Origin: Xanthostigma xanthostigma
Lineage: Eukaryota; Arthropoda; Insecta; Raphidioptera; Raphidiidae
Direction of reading: 5' to 3'
Assembly (NCBI GenBank): GCA_963575645.1
Contig: OY754467.1
Coordinates: 35,709,108-35,773,107 of the forward strand
Length of the DNA stretch: 64,000 nucleotides
The translations under genes were made by a program, and so were the position numbers. Positions 63,601 through 64,000 of the stretch are shown here, one piece after another. Numbering within the stretch: position 1 is the first letter of the stretch; every line of letters begins with the position of its first letter. The notes under the pieces were generated by a model, which saw only the letters and a list, made by a program, of their open reading frames with translations, ran no database searches and was not told the DNA's origin.

Positions 63601-64000
63601 TCGGTGACTCGACGATGAGGGTCGATTGGTACTGTAACGGATTCCCAATTAAAGTCGGTCACCGTTTCAGACCAGCTTATGACTTTGATTATGTCGCTCT
63701 TGATCTACTAAGCGTTTATCCAATGGATTCGGGCGTCTACACTTGCCAAGCAAGAAACCAGCTTGGCGAAGCTGTCACTTCGTGTTCTGTACGAGTTATT
63801 GCTAAGAAAGATCTTCTTCTTGAATCGCAACATCCTTCTGGATTGGAAAAAATACAATACTTGGAAGACTCATCGCGTTACAAGAAAAGTGAATACATAG
63901 ATGAAATAGTTAATATAAGACCGCGTTTTGTAACCAAACCGAAGAGTTTAGATAACCTTCGGGAAAGTCAACACGCACATTTTGAATGTAAACTCGAACC
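39542..64000 (+). CDS. sls: Sallimus (kettin/titin-like giant muscle protein), 5' part; runs past the window
   Basis: Eight coding segments join in frame: 39,542-39,677, 58,534-58,911, 59,138-60,072, 60,571-60,926, 61,153-61,382, 61,470-62,074, 62,143-62,902 and 63,001 to beyond 64,000. All introns are GT-AG with matching phases, giving at least 1,466 residues. Residues 1-45 are Gln/Ser-rich (MNRQQISSQQQSQQQ). Ten complete I-set Ig domains follow, at roughly 70-163, 263-355, 386-480, 486-580, 633-728, 766-860, 905-1000, 1039-1133, 1173-1268 and 1307-1402; an eleventh starts near 1440. Most keep the core Trp and the DxGxYxC motif. From the fifth on, modules repeat every 133-139 residues, Ig plus a linker of about 35 residues with IQxLEDxSRY-like motifs. 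That is the pattern of kettin, a splice form of insect sallimus, which binds actin near the Z-disc and helps set sarcomere stiffness. The 3' part (more Ig, PEVK, Fn3) is outside the window. Confidence 0.93.
39988..40140 (-). repeat. Terminal fragment of the GTCGGTTAA-ended repeat family
   Basis: AACCGACTACAGAAAAGGAG and ATCAATTCGACATGTACC correspond, inverted, to the end seen at 43,380-43,440 (CGACTTGAGAACCTCCTCC to GTCGGTTAA). Related sequence with ATGCAAAATTTCAACTCAAT is at 41,140-41,260. Confidence 0.55.
40560..41095. repeat. Nested palindrome complex in intron 1
   Basis: Outer arms AATAAAATAGATAAAAAAGC plus TTTATAAGTTAAAC (40,566-40,601) and GTTTAACTTAAAGAGC plus TTTTTTACCTATTTT (41,059-41,092) enclose two adjacent hairpins. 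Hairpin 1 (40,630-40,808) has TTATGAGTCAC and ACTAAAATAAAATC mirrored by GATTTTATTTTAGT and GTGACTCATAA. Hairpin 2 (40,810-41,016) has TAGGGGAAGACGGGGTCAAT, TGTAACAGTGACTATTTTAG and CAAAATGAG mirrored on the right, where ACCCGTGTTACAATTG shows a small internal duplication. Confidence 0.85.
41096..42316. other. Intron sequence with a fragment of the GTCGGTTAA repeat family
   Basis: At about 41,150-41,250 the text GTCAGTTAGTTATTATAA and ATGCAAAATTTCAACTCAAT, then CGGATAACGAGAAG, is a decayed repeat relative. Nothing else was recognised. Confidence 0.4.
42317..42815. mobile_element. Foldback element with about 150-bp near-identical arms
   Basis: The left arm 42,317-42,465 (AAAAACTTTTTAACAAAAAA, ACCGCCGAAAAACTGAAAAG, ATAATAAATCTTTTTATTTA, GTCTAGTATATCTAAGTAAT, TTTTGAGTCGGCGTCAA) is the inverse complement of 42,666-42,815 with only a few differences. 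The spacer is about 200 bases and includes a GC-richer part (42,470-42,590) without an ORF. The high arm identity suggests a recent insertion. Confidence 0.88.
42872..43360 (+). repeat. 163-bp tandem repeat, three units
   Basis: AATCTGTGAGTGAACAAT starts units at 42,872 and 43,035, and AATCAGTGAGTGAACAAT starts the third at 43,198. Each unit has CCTTAGGGT, TTTTTCCAAATTTATATG, GGTATACYCT and GTAAAAAGTTA in the same order. The array runs straight into the element terminus at 43,361-43,440, so it is probably an internal tandem region of that element. Confidence 0.92.
43361..43440 (+). repeat. Terminus of the GTCGGTTAA-ended repeat family
   Basis: An A-rich simple stretch is followed by ATACGCGTCGACTTGAGAA, CCTCCTCCGTTTTTG and CGTCGGTTAATAA. 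This terminus is common in insect genomes. Inverse relatives lie at 39,988 and 55,948. Confidence 0.7.
43441..44186. other. Intron sequence, partly repeat-like
   Basis: GTCTGTCTGTGATTGCTTCT and CAAACCACTTGATCGATTTT (43,573-43,620) resemble dispersed insect repeats. The overlapping minus-strand frame of 81 codons is not a gene. Nothing else was recognised. Confidence 0.4.
44187..44609. mobile_element. TTAA foldback MITE, 415 bp, copy 1
   Basis: TTAA (44,187-44,190) precedes GAGTACTCGTCCCTGCAAAT. The right end CGAATACTC is followed by TTAA (44,606-44,609). The arms are about 165 bases and include CTTTTCCCCTCGCCTAAAAA, GGTTCTGGTAAACGCCAAAT and AGACTACAGATCCTTCAGGC. A second copy is at 53,110-53,502. 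Confidence 0.9.
44610..45112. other. Intron sequence, no gene
   Basis: It contains GGTCCAGGGGTGGCAAACC (about 44,630) and CGTGCCACCCCTGGCAC (about 44,870), which are inverted and look like the ends of a 250-bp hAT-type MITE (CAGGGGTGGCAAAC). No coding content was recognised. Confidence 0.5.
45113..45403. mobile_element. MITE, 291 bp, full copy
   Basis: The left end CCATAAAGTCTGTAACCAGG and the right end CCTGGTTACAGACTTCATGG are terminal inverted repeats of about 25 bases. The interior matches 3,367-3,605. Confidence 0.85.
45404..46180. other. Intron sequence, no gene
   Basis: A pyrimidine-rich low-complexity run built on TTTACTTT lies at about 45,770-45,870. Nothing else was recognised. Confidence 0.45.
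46181..46487 (-). repeat. Dispersed repeat B, inverse copy
   Basis: It runs from CCACTAAAAACAACAATCAT through CCCGAATTTGTAGATTGCCA and CGTCGACTTACGTTG to TTTAACGCGATAATATATAG and GGAGATTACCCTCCTACATC. It matches 52,962-53,634, which is interrupted by a MITE, and inversely 47,050-47,295 and 60,957-61,125. This copy supplies the uninterrupted version of the MITE target. Confidence 0.85.
47050..47295 (+). repeat. Dispersed repeat B, direct copy
   Basis: TGTAGGAGGTAATCTCCGAA, GGATGGACATAGGCTATATA, GTTAAAATAAAAGAATTTTT and ATAATCTACAAATTCGGACG are the inverse complement of the 46,181 copy. The two copies, 560 bases apart and opposed, form a large inverted repeat. Confidence 0.82.
47296..48139. 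other. Intron sequence, no gene
   Basis: Small frames (79 and 64 codons) lack any domain. Nothing else was recognised. Confidence 0.4.
48140..48480 (+). repeat. Relative of direct repeat A / 123-bp repeat
   Basis: AAACCAAATTTTGGAAGGAT, CATATGAAGACCCCTATC and TTTTTGGGGAAAATCGCC, then ACATGCGCAGAAGAG, parallel 17,610-17,749 and 18,460-18,590 and the 123-bp units. It has no tandem copies and no satellite. Confidence 0.7.
48481..49780. other. Intron sequence, no gene
   Basis: AT-rich and stop-filled. GTATACATACATGCAAAATT (about 49,672) is a common motif of insect dispersed repeats. Confidence 0.4.
49781..50380. mobile_element. hAT-like element with GTTGCC / AGCCGGAC ends, about 600 bp
   Basis: The left side has AGTTGCCAAACCCTAAATT and repeated AAAGCCGGACA. 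The right side has AAAAAGCCGGACGCCTGGCAACCCTA. AGCCGGAC-type motifs recur near both ends, as in the widespread CAGGGTTGCCA...GTCCGGCTTTT hAT family. No intact ORF or clear target duplication is present. Confidence 0.65.
50381..50923. other. Intron sequence, no gene
   Basis: AT-rich sequence. The TAGACGAAACGTCG motif (50,642) resembles sequence found near some insect DNA transposon ends, without further support. Confidence 0.4.
50924..51233. mobile_element. hAT MITE, 294 bp, with perfect 8-bp target duplication
   Basis: The left end CAGTGGCGTATCGTAGAC starts at 50,932 and the right end CTAGCTACGCCACTG finishes at 51,225. Both are flanked by GGGCGATT (50,924-50,931 and 51,226-51,233), an exact 8-bp duplication as made by hAT transposases. 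There is no ORF. Confidence 0.93.
51234..52961. other. Intron sequence, no gene
   Basis: AT-rich sequence. The 69-codon frame at 51,947-52,156 has no domain. No repeat ends were recognised. Confidence 0.4.
52962..53634 (-). repeat. Dispersed repeat B, copy split by a TTAA MITE
   Basis: CCACTAAAAACAACAATCAT to GTGAAAAGCGATTTTATA, then after 53,506 CGCGATAATATATAGCC to TTACTTCTTTATAATATTA, is one repeat B copy interrupted by the MITE at 53,110-53,502. An hAT MITE also landed at its far end (53,641). Confidence 0.9.
53106..53506. mobile_element. TTAA foldback MITE, 393 bp, copy 2, nested in repeat B
   Basis: TTAA (53,106-53,109) precedes GAGTATTCGTCCCTGCAAAT and TTAA (53,503-53,506) follows CGAATACTC. 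The interior is nearly identical to 44,191-44,605. Repeat B at 46,339 has a single TTAA at the equivalent place (TTATTTTAACGCG), so the TTAA was duplicated on insertion. Confidence 0.95.
53633..53920. mobile_element. hAT MITE with GGCCCGC motifs, 272 bp
   Basis: The left end CAGGCCTGGGCAAATAGAGG and right end GATTTGCCCGCCCCTG are inverted. The flanks AATAAGAT and ATATAGAT match at six of eight positions. The interior has repeated TGGCCCGC and long T runs. It is the same family as 55,530-55,830. Confidence 0.8.
53921..55134. other. Intron sequence, no gene
   Basis: AT-rich sequence with an 85-codon frame (54,710-54,967) that lacks a domain. No repeat ends were recognised. Confidence 0.4.
55135..55460. 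mobile_element. Foldback MITE, about 325 bp, arms about 120 bp
   Basis: CCACGACGGATGTAAACG, TTGTAATTGAAAAAGGATTA, CTAAAAGGAGGTAAGTAA, CGTCGGGGGCTGCCATTCG and CTGCCCTGAA on the left are mirrored by TTCAGGGCAGCGAATGACAG, CCCCCGACGGATGTTC, TTACTTACCTCCTTTTAG and CGTTTACATCTGTCGTGG on the right. Confidence 0.9.
55522..55838. mobile_element. hAT MITE, 301 bp, with perfect 8-bp target duplication
   Basis: It starts CAGTCCTGGGTAAATGGCGG (55,530) and ends GATTTGCCCGCCACTG (55,830). ATCTAAAG flanks both sides (55,522-55,529 and 55,831-55,838). The GGCCCGCGGGCC and TGGCCC motifs place it with the 53,641 element. Confidence 0.93.
55948..56275 (-). repeat. GTCGGTTAA-family repeat, inverse copy
   Basis: GCCGACTTAAAAAAAAAAGG, CCAATTCGACGCGTG and TTTGTTCCGCGATATCTCCG are the inverse of the 43,380-43,440 terminus plus inner sequence of the same family. 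Confidence 0.65.
56330..56580 (-). mobile_element. Full short copy of the dispersed element with GACGT(G/A)ATAACGTC end
   Basis: Reading inversely from 56,580: TTTTTTGACGTAATAACGTC, TTATAAATTGATGAAACACC, GCACGAAAAAGTGTAACG, CCTGACCCTGTGCGTG, AATTTAGGTTATGTATTA, GATATTCGAGCGGAATACG, CGTCCGTAAACCGAC and CAGACAACCAATTTTT. It is the most complete copy in the window and the reference for the split ends at 17,038 and 29,411. Confidence 0.85.
56581..57996. other. Intron sequence, no gene
   Basis: AAAATAATAAAATTTTGAGG (about 56,612) and CCTCGAAATTTTATTATTTT (about 56,695) form an inverted pair, probably a small MITE. The rest is AT-rich without domains. Confidence 0.4.
57997..58282 (+). repeat. tRNA-derived SINE
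   Basis: The head reads CCGAGCGGAGTGGCGTTGTG, ATGAGAGCACTATACTCGC and ACCGGGTTCGAATTCCGG, giving an A-box-like GTGGCGTTGTGA and a perfect B box GGTTCGAATTCC of RNA polymerase III promoters. The body contains TTTTCCTTGGTTTCCCTCAA, AATTCCAGATAAATATAG, GATGGTTCCTT and CACGGCCATGACCGATT, a conserved SINE core found in many insects. No anticodon arm folds well, so it is not a tRNA gene. Confidence 0.85.
58283..58340. repeat. Short hAT-end fragment with poly-G run
   Basis: CATAGGCGTAGCAACGG resembles CAGTGGCGTAGCTAG-type hAT ends, and is followed by a run of about 13 G (58,315-58,327). It is a fragment only. Confidence 0.4.
58534..58911 (+). CDS. sls: sallimus coding exon 2 (Ig domain 1)
   Basis: It begins after TTGTTTATTACAG and ends before GTGGTC, phase 1 to phase 1, residues 46-171. 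A Pro/Ala-rich lead (PTQAAFVGPPGASPP) precedes one I-set Ig domain with VAWTRRG around the core Trp and DEGEYTCTARN around the second Cys. The first Cys position is occupied by a non-Cys (ALFEGRV), as in many titin-type Ig domains. Confidence 0.92.
59138..60072 (+). CDS. sls: sallimus coding exon 3 (Ig domains 2 and 3)
   Basis: The acceptor is TTTTTTGCAG and the donor GTTTGT; residues 172-483. A Gln/Ser-rich linker of about 90 residues leads to Ig 2 (LTWFKNGQ, DAGHYTLLAEN, lacking the second Cys) and Ig 3 (FDCRVTG, VTWFING, DAGVVTCVARN, both Cys present). Minus-strand frames over it are shadows. Confidence 0.95.
60122..60550. repeat. Tigger/pogo-like MITE remnant in intron 3
   Basis: CAGTCAAACTTCAGTGAG at the left and several CCTCTATAA(C/G)...GAGAA motifs (60,202, 60,262, 60,421) resemble non-autonomous elements with CAGTCAAACCTCTATAAC ends. 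On the right, AAGTTGAACCTGGATAAG (read inversely from about 60,515) may be the opposite end. It is old and degenerate. Confidence 0.45.
60571..60926 (+). CDS. sls: sallimus coding exon 4 (Ig domain 4)
   Basis: The acceptor is TTGGATTGCAG and the donor GTAAGT; phase 0 in, phase 2 out; residues 484-601. One I-set Ig (RITWQKDG, DAAWYQCTAQN) is followed by the start of a Pro-rich linker (EPRRLNLPRPTKVIEPE). It is noticeably GC-richer than its neighbours. Confidence 0.95.
60957..61125 (+). repeat. Dispersed repeat B copy inside sallimus intron 4
   Basis: ATATTTAGAATGG, GGATGGACATAGGCTAAATA, GTTAAAATAAAAGCGCTTTT, CAACGTAAGTCGACGAAG and GTAATCTATAAATTCGAG match 47,140-47,295. It fills most of the 226-bp intron and ends about 27 bases before the acceptor. 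Confidence 0.82.
61153..61382 (+). CDS. sls: sallimus coding exon 5 (first half of Ig domain 5)
   Basis: The acceptor is TTACATTTACAG and the donor GTGAGT; residues 602-678. A Pro-rich linker (PAPGPEVIYLRH, PKPHGPAPEEDR) leads into FIIPLRD, VHFEARIEPVGDPTMRVDWY. The Ig fold is split by an 87-bp intron after the C-strand region, and the fold completes in exon 6. Confidence 0.93.
61470..62074 (+). CDS. sls: sallimus coding exon 6 (rest of Ig 5, linker, Ig 6)
   Basis: The acceptor is TTTCAAATAG and the donor GTAATT; residues 679-880. It completes Ig 5 (DSGEYVCRVTS), then the linker with YIQHLEDYSRY, then Ig 6 (MRVEWYKDG, DAGSYTVRAVN). This is the first full Ig-plus-linker module of the kettin type. 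Confidence 0.95.
62143..62902 (+). CDS. sls: sallimus coding exon 7 (Ig domains 7 and 8)
   Basis: The acceptor is TTATTGTTTATAG and the donor GTACGT; phase 0 in, phase 1 out; residues 881-1133. Ig 7 (MRVEWLKNG, DVGNYTCRAYN) and Ig 8 (MTIDWFFNG, DAGTYTVVARN) are joined by a linker with KIQHLEDTSRY. Confidence 0.95.
63001..64000 (+). CDS. sls: sallimus coding exon 8 (Ig domains 9, 10 and start of 11), open at window end
   Basis: The acceptor is TTTTTATTTTTAG; open to the last base; residues 1134-1466 and beyond. Ig 9 (MRVEWFCNG, DSGEYTCRATN) and Ig 10 (MRVDWYCNG, DSGVYTCQARN) are joined by linkers with QIQMLEDASRY and KIQYLEDSSRY. Ig 11 begins RPRFVTKPKS. No donor site is reached. Confidence 0.94.

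Overview
The window is AT-rich animal nuclear DNA, almost certainly from an insect (order not determined). The evidence is spliced genes with GT-AG introns, a muscle gene of the arthropod sallimus/kettin (titin-like) family, and a dense mix of insect-type repeats: a LINE, a tRNA-derived SINE, hAT and TTAA- or TA-target foldback MITEs, and a large satellite. I see no bacterial operon, rRNA gene, CRISPR array or virus.

Layout. 1-17 kb is gene-poor and full of transposon remnants: a frameshifted LINE reverse transcriptase (about 2.26-3.37 kb), a 1.2-kb TA-target foldback element carrying a 36-codon spliced-looking ORF, a 0.9-kb TTAA-target foldback element, palindromes and a degenerate tRNA-like sequence. 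From 17.0 to 29.6 kb lies a composite repeat block. The two ends of a dispersed transposon-like element bracket duplicated segments, a 9.4-kb array of a 120-bp satellite (about 78 monomers, with a 3,358-bp higher-order repeat) and a short 123-bp tandem repeat. Each satellite monomer carries ATGGCGGAC twice, and many carry the palindrome TGACGTCA. 29.6-38.8 kb is again intergenic, with an hAT element, an isolated exon-like segment at 30,023-30,127, a set of nested palindromes and foldback MITEs.

The one clear gene is sallimus (kettin/titin-like) on the plus strand. Its presumptive promoter is at about 39.0-39.5 kb, its ATG is at 39,542 in a Gln/Ser-rich first coding exon, and it has an 18.9-kb first intron packed with transposons. 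Seven further coding exons (58,534 to beyond the window end) encode ten complete Ig domains and the start of an eleventh. From the fifth Ig domain onward the protein is built from modules of about 134 residues, an Ig domain plus a linker of about 35 residues with IQxLEDxSRY-like motifs. This is the organisation of kettin, the actin-binding Z-disc/I-band part of insect titin. The gene continues past 64,000.

The most unusual part is the 120-bp satellite: its higher-order structure, its transcription-factor-like palindromes and its position inside an older mobile element. All repeat-family names are by motif recognition; none was checked against a database.
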